Shown here one piece after another: positions 44,035-53,600 of a stretch of 64,000 nt of DNA (positions within the stretch are counted from its first letter, which is position 1; the number at the start of each line of letters is the position of its first letter). Position numbers and translations under genes: made by a program. The notes beneath the pieces are model-generated. The model was not told where the DNA came from. It saw only the letters and a program-made list of their open reading frames with translations, and did not search any database. Origin of the DNA: Tretioscincus oriximinensis (Eukaryota > Chordata > Lepidosauria > Squamata > Gymnophthalmidae); NCBI GenBank assembly GCA_022410635.1, contig JAJVDF010000127.1:372001-436000 (forward strand), in the 5' to 3' direction.

Positions 44035-45548
44035 ATGGGGGAATGGAGGCAGACTGCGGGTGAGTTTCACAACTGGAGGGTAGCTAATGTAACACCAATC
44101 TTCAAAAAAGGATCCCAGGGTGATCCCNGAAATTATAGACCTGTCAGTTTAACATCAGTTCCAGGTAAAGTGTTGGAAACCATAATTAAGAACAAAATTA
44201 CTAAACACATGAAGGAGCACGCTTTGCTGAATGAAACTCAGCATGGCTTCTGCAAAGGTAAAACATGCCTTACTAACTTGCTAGAATTCTTTGAGAGTGT
44301 TAACATACATGTAGATAAAGAGGATCCAGTTGATATTGTCTATCTAGATTTTCAGAAGGCTTTTGATAAAGTTCCTCATCAAANGCTCCCAAAAAATCTC
44401 CACACTTACAGTATAAAAGGACAGACTTTGTCCTGGATTGAAAACTGGCTAAAAGATAGAAAACAGAGNGTAGTAATAAATGGACAGTTCTCTGAGTAGA
44501 AAGAGGTAAGAAGTGGGGTGCCCCAGGGGTCTGTACTGGGACCTTTGCTTTTCAATATATTCATAAACAAGCTGGATGCCGAGATAAATAATGAAGCAGT
44601 CAAGTTCACTGACGACACTAAACTGTTCAGGGNAGTGAAAACTGAAAATTATTGTAAGGCACTTCAGAGTGATCTATTGAAATTGGGTGAGTGGGCATCA
44701 AAGTGGCAAATGCACTTCAATTTAAGCAAGTGCAANGTCATGTACATTGGGGCAAAGAACCTCAACTACTCCTAGCACCTGATGGGAACCAAGCTTTCTC
44801 TAACCGAACAACAAAAGGATCTTGGGGTGTTGGTCGACAGNTCGATGAAGATGTCAAACCAGTGTGCAGCAGCAGCAAAGAAGGCAAATTCCATGTTGGG
44901 GATAATTAGGAAAGGAACCACGTTTGGCATACTGTGTTCAATTCTGGTCACCACATCCCAAGAGGGATATTGTGGATCTAGAGAAAAGGGCAACAAGAAT
45001 GATCAAGGGTCTGGAGCACCTCTCTTATGAAGTCAGGCTGCAATGTCTAGCCTTCTTCAGCCTTGAAAAGCAATGTTTGCAAGGTGATCTGACTGACGTA
45101 TAGAAAATNATGCATGGGATGGATAGGGTGAATAGAGAAAAAATATTTTCTCTATTACACAACACTAGAACCAGAGGGCACTCCTTAAAACTGATGTGTA
45201 GAAAAATGAGACAGACAAAGGAATGTATTTTTTCACCCAGAGGGTCATCGGNCTGTGGAATTTACTTCCTGAAGAGGTAGTGGTAGCTAACAGCTTGGAT
45301 AGTTTCCAGACAGGACTAGACAGGTGTATCGACACCAAGGTTATAAATGGGTACGAGACTTGATGTCTGGATGTTGCCTCCGGCAGGACTCCTGAAATAC
45401 CATTTACAGGGAGTCATGAACAGGTGCATATTTTCCTTTCCTCTGTTCAGGCTGCCCAGTGGTGGGTCTCTNTGTGAGACAGAATGCTGGACTAGATGGG
45501 CTNTNGCCTGGTCCTGTATGGCTGTTCTTATGTTCTTATGTTCTTAAC
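44035..45548 (+). mobile_element. CR1 LINE, 5'-truncated, plus strand
   Basis: A 1.5-kb copy that starts near the beginning of the RT domain ('WRVANVTPIFKKGSQGDP') and runs to the TTCTTATG-type terminus at 45524-45547. It covers a little more of RT than the 5429-6897 copy but has an internal deletion near 44918. The 3' part is intact enough to serve for family comparison. Confidence 0.95.
44045..45360 (+). pseudogene. CR1 ORF2 reverse transcriptase, broken
   Basis: Reverse transcriptase of a CR1 non-LTR element. In order: 'NYRPVSLTSVPGKVLE' (RT motif 1-2), 'HGFCKGKTCLTNLLEF', motif A 'YLDFQKAFDKVPH', and 'LSWIENWLKDRKQ'. A TAG at 44497-44499 stands where the other copy has Trp. Next are motif B '[12 protein letters not shown]' and motif C 'FTDDTKLF', so here both catalytic Asp survive. 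A second TAG at 44773-44775 replaces a Tyr. A frame with 'KDLGVLVD' follows, and a deletion removes about 20-30 residues between 'IIRKGTTFG' and 'CSILVTT', where other CR1 copies have the 'YKSVVRPHLEYC' region. Near the end come 'IKGLEHLSYEVRLQ'-type sequence, a stop around 45100, and 'FTQRVIGLWNLLPEEVVVAN'. It is dead. Confidence 0.92.
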
Positions 45549-45665
45549 TGAGGCACCCACTGTCTAAAATTAGGGAAGTTCCTGCCCTTTAGATCTTTGT
45601 TTCTAGTCTTTAGAGGTGTGCAAGCATGGTTGTGAGGCTTACATGTAAATTCCAGATTTGGAATT
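45549..45665. other. single-copy spacer
   Basis: A short single-copy spacer between CR1 and the next SINE. Confidence 0.4.
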
Positions 45666-45955
45666 TAGAAGAAGAAGAAGAATTGAGTTTAATACCCCAC
45701 TCTTTTCCAGAGTGGCTTACAGGGTTAATTTTCACACGAAGGCTTACATCTTATTCTATCTTCCCCGTCAGGTTAATGATGGTATTCCTTTTTCTAATTG
45801 ACATACAAATTTGCTTTGCTTTGAATAGCTGAATTGGCTAGAGCTGCAGGCTAGTGGAAGGTGCTCACCCCTCCCCACATCCAACAGAGGGCTTTGAATC
45901 CCGATCTCTCAGATGAAAGACCATNTCCTTAGCAACTGAGCCATTCATGCCTACA
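45666..45955 (-). mobile_element. tRNA-derived SINE, subfamily B, near full length
   Basis: The minus-strand head begins at about 45955 ('aggcatgaatggctcagttg', A-box). The B-box-like 'cgggattcaaagcc' lies near 45890-45903. Body: 'gagcacc', 'tagccaattcagctattcaa', 'ccattaacctgacggggaag' and the B signature 'gtgtgaaaattaaccctgta'. The tail is a short (TTC)5, seen as GAA on the plus strand at 45668-45682. It is the best subfamily B copy here. Confidence 0.9.
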
Positions 45956-46029
45956 TTGTAATTGAGCCATTTGTGCCTACAATTTGGGGAGTTGGGAGTG
46001 ACAAAATAGCCTTGGTCCAATGCATAAAT
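45956..46029. other. short spacer
   Basis: 'gagccatttgtgcctaca' at about 45964-45981 repeats part of the SINE head ('gagccattcatgcctaca' at 45937-45955), giving a short local duplication. Confidence 0.5.
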
Positions 46030-46850
46030 GGCCTTCATGGAAACTAGTTTCCAATCCAGGACAAGGTCTGTCATNTTATACCATTACTGTGGACCTTTTT
46101 TACAAGCCTTTTAATATCAACTGGATCCCCTTTATCCACATGTTTATTAATACTCTCAAAGAATTCTAACAAGGTTTTAAAGCGTGATTTACCTTTGCAG
46201 AAGTCATGCTTAGTTTCGTTCAGCAATGCATGCTTCTCCATGTGTTTAGTAATTTTATATTTGATTATGGTTTCCAAGACTTTACCTGGAACTGGTGTTA
46301 ATTAAACTGATTGGTCTATAATTTCCATGATCGCCCCAGGATCCTTTTTTGAATATTGGTGTTACATTTGCTACCTTCCAATCTACTGGCACAGTGCCTA
46401 ATCTTAAGGAAAGATTAAATATTTTAGCTAGAAATTCAGCAATCTCATATCTGAGTTCTTTAAGAATTCTGGGATGGATGCCATCTGGCCCTGGGGGTTT
46501 ATTGATGTTGAGGAAGCAATGACTTCCTCCCTTTGCTGCTTTTCCTGAGAAGACTAAATTTGTTGCAGTGAAAATTGAGGGGGGAAATCATTTAATCTCT
46601 CCACAATCTCCATGTCCTCCTTGATTATCTTTATCTGTTCATTGCTGTCCAGTGGTCCAACTGCTTTTCTGGTAGGATTCCTATTTCTGATGTATTTAAA
46701 TAAGTTCTTATTATTTCTTTTAACATTCTTTGCAATATGCTCTTCAAAATTTCTCTTGGCACTCCTTACTGTAACCTTGCATTTGTTCTGTCTTACAGGT
46801 TGTAAGGGGGTCTATATTTTTCTTGGCCATCCTGATAGATCTTATGTAGA
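46030..46850 (-). mobile_element. CR1 LINE internal fragment, minus strand
   Basis: Covers the stretch before and into the RT domain, a part missing from the other two long copies. The outer ends are not true element ends: the 3' half is missing (it stops inside RT at about 46030), and the 5' end fades near 46850. It faces the 44035-45548 copy across one SINE, so the two are separate insertions. Confidence 0.85.
46060..46830 (-). pseudogene. CR1 ORF2, linker and N-terminal RT, broken
   Basis: The minus-strand frame 46277-46071 reads 'METIIKYKITKHMEKHALLN', then 'FCKGKSRFKTLLEFFESINK' and 'HVDKGDPVDI'. It then jumps to 'KRLVKKVHSNGI'. Compared with the 5429-6897 copy, about 13-15 residues are deleted, including motif A with its catalytic Asp. 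Upstream (46320-46830, minus) the complement reads as the CR1 linker between endonuclease and RT, with words equivalent to 'IAKNVKRNNKNLFKYI' and 'NRNPTRKAVGPLDS', in several frames. It cannot be functional. Confidence 0.85.
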
Positions 46851-47814
46851 ATTTATTTTAGGGTGCCTTTTTAATGAGTGGGTTGCCATATATATTATGA
46901 ATCTGCAGGCAAACTATAGGTTTTCTATTGGTGATGGAACAAGAAAAGCTTTGAAGTGTCATGTGTGCTTCCTGCAAGAGAACATTACCTAGATAAGAGA
47001 ACAGCTATCAGAATGTTCTTTATTCCACACTATGAAAATAAAACTAAACAGTGTATTACATAATGTATGTTTGTTAGCATTAAATGCACAAGAAAGCTTC
47101 TGTTGGTCTTAGGCTCCTAGGAGGCTGACACACAGAGAAAGCCTCTTAAGCCATCCAGGCCACATGTTGTTCAAAAGGCCATGGNAACCTACTTGCCTGT
47201 CTTACCAAGGAAACTGCATACTTTCTGTCCATGAAGTAAACATGCCAACTCTCAGTTTACAGATCTGGCCACCCTTAATTTTCATAATGCATTTAGAGCA
47301 CCCAGAGACAAAGATGGATTAAGAANGGCCTTTTCTCCAAATGGTCTGGGGAATTTAACTGAATATTGGTGCTCTGTAGCATGAGATATACTTATGACAG
47401 TACTANAACCTTCTGTTCCAGAACTGTTATTTCCTGCCCATGGATAGGTATGCACTGTCCTCTCACCCAGTCACAGCAAGGAGTAACCAGAGTAAGCTGC
47501 ATACAGATAGGAAGGCCTGGTGTGCCTCANTCATACATTATTATAGCCTGGGACAGCAGCAGGACCATTCTGAACAATGACTAGTTAGGAGCACTCCACA
47601 TGGATCATTCCTGAAAGATAAACGTGGCCCTGATCAATAAAGCTGCAGTTGTCGGAGGTAGCAGCCATATAGTGACCATAACATTATCTCTGTCAGTAGC
47701 TGAAGGTTTCTGAGGGGATCTTCTCTTTGGTAGNTTCCAGGTTGTGGAATAATCTTTCCTCTGAGGAATGTTCAGTTTCATCACTGTTTATATTTAGATG
47801 CTTGAAGAAGATAG
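46851..47814. other. single-copy non-coding DNA
   Basis: Nothing recognised. Confidence 0.45.
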
Positions 47815-47975
47815 ACAAGAAGAAGAGGGTTTTTTTATACCCCATTTTTCACAACTTAGAAGGACTCAAGGCGGTTTATGTAATATCCTGTTTTTCTCTT
47901 CACAAGAGACATTTTAAGAAGTAAGGTCTAAGAGAGCTGTGACTAGCCCAAGGTAATGTAGCTGGTTTTATGTAG
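47815..47975 (-). mobile_element. second-type SINE fragment, minus strand
   Basis: 'agaagaagagggttttttta', 'taccccatttttcacaactt' and 'aggactcaaggcggtttatg' are the tail in reverse. 'ctaagagagctgtgactagc' and 'ccaaggtaatgtagctggtt' are the body. The tRNA head is absent. Confidence 0.7.
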
Positions 47976-47987
47976 TCTTAGTCTGGT

Positions 47988-48256
47988 CTATATTGCAGAA
48001 TATGGTGGACGGTGAAGGAAGTGATGCCGGCAAATGCAGTAAACAAAAAACAGAAAACATGTAAATAAATAAAATAAATAGAAACAGAAAAATGTTAATA
48101 AATCATAAATGATAACAAGGGCTTTCCTTGCTGTTATCATTTATTTACATTTTTGATATCCAGCATTTATTATCGGTTNTCTGTTGTAGACTTCAATACA
48201 ATTATAGCAGCAGCCGTGTGGTGTTTTCTGTTTTCTGTTTACTATATTGCAGAATA
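47988..48256. repeat. 239-bp insert with inverted repeats between 15-bp direct repeats
   Basis: 'ctatattgcagaata' occurs at 47988-48002 and 48242-48256, exactly. Between them, 'gtaaacaaaaaacagaaaac' (about 48039-48058) is inverted as 'gttttctgttttctgtttac' (about 48221-48240). 'aaatgataac' (about 48107-48116) is inverted as 'gttatcattt' (about 48133-48142). This is either a foldback element with long duplications or a duplication made by template switching. Confidence 0.75.
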
Positions 48257-48500
48257 GGCATGAATGGTGCACTTGCTAAGGAGCTGATCTTTCAACTGAG
48301 GGATCCAGTTCTGAGGCTCTGTGNCGGATGTGGAGAGGGATGAGTTCCTCTACTGTCCTTCAGCCCTAGTCAACTGAGCTTTACGAAAGATAGTAGATTT
48401 CCAATGTAAGATGTAAATGTACCACTATTAACCTGGTGGGGAAGGTAGAATAAATGTAAGCCTCTGGGTGAAAATTAACCCTGTAAGCTGCTGTAAGCAT
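48257..48500 (+). mobile_element. tRNA-derived SINE, subfamily B, plus strand
   Basis: The head 'ggcatgaatggtgcacttgc' starts right after the second 15-bp direct repeat. 'gttctgaggctctgtgncgg' is a degraded B-box region. The body has 'acctggtggggaaggtagaa' and the B signature 'gggtgaaaattaaccctgta'. It ends at 'gctgctgtaagcat' without a TTC tail. Confidence 0.85.
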
Positions 48501-48879
48501 CTATTTTGTAATAAATATATTACATGCTGATCGTTCTGCTGTCCACATGATTGTGGTAGTGATGAGGTTACTAATCAATGACATGTGGCTGTACACATCC
48601 AGGTATTTGACCAGGTCGAAAATCTTGGATGTGCAGAGTTAATACCATTCACATATGTGCAGTTGCACTTTTCAGTGACTGCATGTGTGTGTCTCTTAAG
48701 ATGGCAATATGCAGTATATTGNGCTATAAAAACTGTTTTTTTCCTGGTATTTTTATGTGCAATATATTTTTTCATATTTTCTTAAGGTGAACCATGTATC
48801 AATCATGTCATACTAGCTTGAAGTCATGTCAACAAATTCCATTGGCACATGGAAGTTCAAACACTATCTATTCTGTCAG
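48501..48879. other. single-copy non-coding DNA
   Basis: Nothing recognised. Confidence 0.45.
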
Positions 48880-49450
48880 GTTGATTTTGGTAAATTAACT
48901 GAAGCTGAAAGTTATATTACTTTGGGGNTTTTTTGCCTTTCTCTATTTCAGATTAAATATTTGAGAACCCAATAATATTTGACCAACCTGATTAAAAAAT
49001 ATCAGGCAAATGTTGCTGAAAGTGGCAGATTACTTTTCACACGGAATCCTACGAAATATAGGGAGTGCTTTGAAACAGAGCACTTTAAGCACTGTTTATC
49101 CTGACTAACAGCTGTTCTCTTGGACCTCAGCTAGAGACTTCTTCCAGGCCTTTTAACCAAAAATACTTCAATGGGAGGTCCTGCGGTGGAACGGAACATG
49201 CTGCAAACAAAGAATTCACTCTAAGGTTGACCTTTGGCTTTGCTCTGAAAGTAATTAACAAATATGAGACTGTTATTGTTTAGCTGGGGACTATATGCGT
49301 GAGTGTGTATTTTTTGCTTTGCAGGAAGTGATTTCATTAAGCTGCTGCTACAGCATTTGTTAATTGTTTAGCATTTGTGCTTTGATAATTTATGAGCATC
49401 CCATTTCCAAAAATACATGCAATCTGTATTTGTCTTGATAGATCCACCCT
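48880..49450. other. repeat-free stretch, candidate conserved non-coding element
   Basis: High-complexity sequence. Homeobox-type and nuclear-receptor-like words are visible ('ctaaggttgacctttggc', 'gaaagtaattaaca', 'gataatttatgagc'). No coding frame. Inference only. Confidence 0.25.
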
Positions 49451-49598
49451 GTACTTCATAATAATTCAAGAGCATGCCCTCCTATAACAGAGGGCAAAAA
49501 AAGGCAATTTATTGATTGGATTTTAGAACTGGAAAGAACATATGAGGGNCCCTGCTGGATCAAGTAAAGCAAAACTGAGGAAAATGGTGGTGGTAAAT

Positions 49599-49733
49599 GA
49601 TCCTAGACCAAGAATAATTCCAACAAACGCTCAACAACAAACTTGTCAAAGCTCAAAACAGTTTTGGTGTTTCTTTTGAATTTTGACAAGTTTGTTGTTG
49701 AGCGTTTGTTGGTATTATTCTTGGTCTAGGATC
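49599..49733. repeat. 135-bp near-perfect hairpin (52-bp arms)
   Basis: Arm 49599-49650 ('gatcctagaccaagaataat'… through 'caacaacaaacttgtcaaa') is inverted at 49682-49733 with a single mismatch. The loop is about 31 bases. GGATCAAGTAAAGCA occurs directly repeated at 49557-49571 and 49729-49743, the second copy overlapping the hairpin end. Low divergence between arms means it is young or kept by gene conversion. Confidence 0.95.
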
Positions 49734-49743
49734 AAGTAAAGCA

Positions 49744-50154
49744 GCAGTGTAGTGAAGCATTACAGTGCTAGGGACGAGCCCCAATTTGATACTTCTCCCA
49801 CTCATCCATTGCTGCCACTCCCAGCCAAAGCATCTAATGCCCTCTCTGGCTCTACTTAACCATACAGCCAGATTAGAAATATTTGGCTTTCATTAATGCT
49901 GGAAGCCAAANAAAACCCCATTCCCTTCCAGCTAGCACATCATAGCATCATAGCACACATGACCAGCATGAAAGGGTAGGGCCTTTTTCTTCCTCCAGTA
50001 CTCTCAAAGCCAAAATCAAGGGGTTTCTAGCACTTGTTGGAGACAAAGGAGGGCAAGGAGGTACTGTTGATGCTCTTTTCTCATCTTTTGCTAGGGACAA
50101 TGCCATTCCCCTTTTTTTCCAGGTAATTACTGTCAGCTACAACCTAAATCTATA
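49744..50154. other. single-copy non-coding DNA
   Basis: Nothing recognised. Confidence 0.45.
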
Positions 50155-50300
50155 CAGTCTGTGTATATACATCTCTAACTGTTTTATACTGTTTCTAATT
50201 TGTTAATTTTGTATTAATATTTTAGTGTTGACCACCCTGAGACCATCGGGTATGGGGCGAGGTATAAATATAAATAAATAAATAAATAAATAAATAAATA
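50155..50300 (+). mobile_element. L2-like LINE 3' end, plus strand
   Basis: 'ctaactgttttatactgttt', 'ttaattttgtattaatattt', 'gaccaccctgagaccatcgg' and 'gtatggggcgaggtataaat' end in (AAAT)8 (about 50268-50300). Coding part absent. This tail shares its terminus with both SINE types, supporting L2-driven mobilisation. Confidence 0.75.
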
Positions 50301-50431
50301 TCTCTTTATACTGTGCTTCAGTTCATGTTTTATAAAGTCTGGTTGTATTGTAGATGTTTGTTGAATAATTTGAATATTCTGAGGCAGTTGATTGGACAAA
50401 GTTAGCTAATCCAACTGTCAGTTATGGATAC

Positions 50432-50665
50432 ATGGGAAAAAGGGGGCTGGAATATTCCTCTTACGAAATCAGGTTTCAACATTTGGGTCTCTTAAGCCTT
50501 AGATTGATCTTACTGAAGTGTTCAAAATCATGCTGGGGTGGACAACATGAACAGAGTTTCCCCCCTCCCCCTATCACACAACGCCAGGACAATTTTGAAG
50601 CTATAGACAAGGAGATGTTGGATAAGCTTTGACCCAGTTTGTCATGACTTCTCTAATGTTCTTAA
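50432..50665 (+). mobile_element. CR1 ORF2 C-terminal fragment, decayed
   Basis: The frame reads 'GLEYSSYEIRFQHLGLLSL', matching 'GLEHLPYEVRLQHLDLFSL' of the 5429 copy. 'tgttcaaaatcatgctgggg' follows (cf. 'EVYKIMHGMDRV'), then 'atcacacaacgccaggac', and finally 'gacttctctaatgttctta', a CR1-like terminus. The middle is deleted. Confidence 0.75.
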
Positions 50666-52194
50666 GGGTAAATGCCTATTAGATATGAACATGTAGCAAG
50701 AGTAAAAGATTATTGGACCAGCTTGCACAGCAGGACAGCATATAAGGAAGTGTCTAGGAAAGAACAAGGTGCCACTTTACATCTGCATAAAGTTATCCTC
50801 TTCTATATATTTCTGAGAAATGAATTATTATTGATGGAGCAGTACACAACAATTCCTCCTCAGTCTTNCTGCTTTGTCTGTTATTGTCAATGTGTCGTAT
50901 TGCATAACTCTTCCAACTGGAGTTAAGGCTTTTAACCCTCCTTCATATTAAGCATTGTGATTGTAGTGATCACCTCAGAAGATAAACAAGTACAAAGCTG
51001 CTGCTTCAAATACTAAAGGAATTACACTACATCATTTCAACTAACAGATGAAGTTGGACTTCTGTATATGAAAGTTCCTTCTCAGATCTTTCATAGTGAT
51101 TTCCCAGATTTCCTGGCTCTGGGCACACATGTTGCACCCTCCCTGCTAGCACAAACATTTGGCACCACCTCTGTCCTAGATCCCACTTACATAGCCCGCT
51201 CTTATCTTTGTCCCTAGGGCATCAATTTTGGCTTTGAAAGCACCAAGAATAGAAAGAGAAAAAAATCATCCCAGCAGTTTGCTTCAGGCTTGACACAACA
51301 CCCAAGGAAGGCAAAGATTGAAGGGTAAAATTAAATCTCTAAAGTTGCACTGGGGGCAGGGGGCAAGTGGCCAATGGCAGTGGGGAGCAACCAGGTCTTG
51401 CACCCTCCCAAAGTTGCCCCCAGGGTAATGGCCTAACACTATACTTAATTTTCCCCTCAAAAACATTATTGTGAACTATCATTCCTTTTTTCTGGCCCTA
51501 AACTGGGATTGCTGTACATACATTTGANAATTCAACAGAGCCATTGGATAAATCTGGGACTTAAAGATGTGATCTCAATAATCAGATTACTAGTTGTTTG
51601 TATTCACATAATCACTGGACCGAAGTCTTATTAACTTATGTCCTCAGATAAGGTAAGTGAGAGGCAGCCTATGTTCCAAGAAATTTGACAGTATAATAGT
51701 GTTGCAAAAATTATAGATTTTTCATTTAATTTCAGTTTAACCTGAAATATGTAGTTCATGTGAAATACATATTTTGTTATATGAAATGAATATTTCATAA
51801 AGAAAAGGAATGTTCCCAGAGAACATTTGTATTTTGTTTTATCATCCCTAGTATTTGATATATATTTTTGCCACAAATCAGAGAAATTTTTTTTTACAAG
51901 GATACAGAATATTACTGTTATTGCTTAGAAAATCAAGAAGGTGTGGTCTGTGTTATTCAAAGTATGGGCAAACTTAATCTGCTTTTTTGGCTTACTCTTA
52001 AGAAAGGCTTCTTTTTAAAATGGTTCCTTAGGAGATTTCAGAGTTGAAGGATTTCAGAGTTGAAGGAGACTTCAACTATTGCTACTAGCATTTCTGGCAA
52101 GAAGGTGGCACTGTTATCCTAAGTTTAAAGTCTAGCCAAAGTAAGAGCAATTTCAAGCGTACTCGTAGACTGTGGACACATCCACACGATGTTC
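50666..52194. other. single-copy non-coding DNA
   Basis: 'atttcagagttgaagg' is duplicated exactly at 52035-52050 and 52051-52066. No gene is visible. Confidence 0.45.
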
Positions 52195-52395
52195 TTGACA
52201 CAACGTTCCATCATTCACACTGCTCACCCCAACTTCTTAATGGAGGTTTCGCTGGGCTTCGCCATGCATCCAGAAAAGATCTGCAATAAAAGAGGAATCT
52301 CCTATTGCAGATTGTTTCCAAATGCATGGCAAAATGCCTCCGTACTCTATTAGGAGCTGGCTGCAGCTCTGCTGTTTGTTTCACCATTACAAGGA
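52195..52395. mobile_element. imperfect palindrome, candidate foldback element
   Basis: 'ccatgcatccagaaaagatc' with 'tgcaata' (52262-52288) pairs with the inverted 'tattgcagattgtttcca' and 'aatgcatgg' (52303-52329). Outside, 'ggaggtttcgctgggcttcg' pairs loosely with the complement of 'gcaaaatgcctcc'. Arms total at least 50 bases. No coding capacity. Confidence 0.6.
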
Positions 52396-52999
52396 GATGA
52401 GCAAAGTGAGAAGTCAGCCACCAACAGGATTGCAGAAACACAGCTGGNTGGGCATGCGCAGCTGTGTCTTCCTACTCCTTCTCATGAGCCTCGCTCCAGC
52501 TCCATGTGGATTGAGAAGTAAATCTGTCCCCTCTTTTCCGCTAAAATCACTTGCGGTATTTCTCTCGGTTTCCCTTGCGGAATTTTTCATAATTTGCATT
52601 TTTACTACTAAAACAAAGTGCAAATAGTAATATTTTAAGGCATGATGTGCATTCCAACAGCCATTCCAAGCAGCAGTCAGGCACTCTGCACCATCCTCAG
52701 GGGCAGTCCCACATAAAGCAAATTACTTTAGTCCAATCCGGAAGTTAACAGATCACGTGGCCAGATCCTCTCTGTCCAAAGAGGCTATAGTTGGTAAACC
52801 AGACTGGAAAGAGATGTTGAAATATTCTTTTGTGATATAGAATTGCAATCATCCTAAACATTTCAGAANCAAACAAACAAAGTTTTCCTTCTGAGTTTTT
52901 TTTCCCTAAAGCACCCAGAGGGACTCTTGCTCCCAACTTATTTTTTAAGGGACACATTTGCATCTGTTGTGCTGGTATTCACTGCAAGTTTCACACATC
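52396..52999. other. single-copy non-coding DNA
   Basis: Nothing recognised. Two opposed frames at 52322-52627 are chance. Confidence 0.4.
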
Positions 53000-53600
53000 G
53001 TAAACTTGAGAGTAGGAAATGAAAAGGCTGAAGGTTCTTCTGTTACTGGTCAAATGGCTATTTATAGGCCTCTATAAAAACCAGCCCCAGATTTTGATGT
53101 TAGCAAGGCAGCTTTAAATATCAAAGTTGTCTTTGAATTTGGGGATTTGTTTCACAAAGGCAACGGTTTAATAATCAATGTGAAATGCTATCCTATTCAG
53201 AGATTTGCCCTGCTAGCTAATCCCAGCAACTTTCTCTTTAATTAACAGTTGGGAGACGAAAAAAAGAAAGAAAAAAGGAGGACGCTGTAACCAAGGTTCC
53301 TTTTCTGACAAGAGCTGATTCTGCTAGTATGCTGTTTATATAGAGGGAGAAGCGATTATTCTTATAAGTGGTAAACACAATGGCACACCAGGCTTTTCAC
53401 TAATTGCTACACCGGCAAGGAGTTTCCAGTTATTTATTTAATGCTAATTGATTAGGAAGTATGCATTGCTTTACAGTGCAGAAACGTTAGGGGAATTCCT
53501 GTGAGAAAGAGTGTCAGAAGTTATACATTGGGGGAGATTAAAATCCATTCCAGTCTTGGGCATTATTCTTTGATGGTGGCTAAAAAGCAACAACTAGATG
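53000..53600. other. repeat-free stretch, strongest candidate conserved non-coding element
   Basis: Six hundred bases with no repeat signature and many regulatory-type words: 'aggcctctataaaaaccagc', 'ctctttaattaacag', 'taatgctaattgattagg', 'gtatgcattgc'. There is no sustained frame. Enhancer function is inference from composition. Confidence 0.3.

Noticed and set aside
46612..46992. 126-codon plus frame with hydrophobic segments, looking like a membrane protein
   Set aside because: It is the complement of the CR1 ORF2 linker region; the hydrophobic look comes from antisense of Lys/Asn-rich codons.
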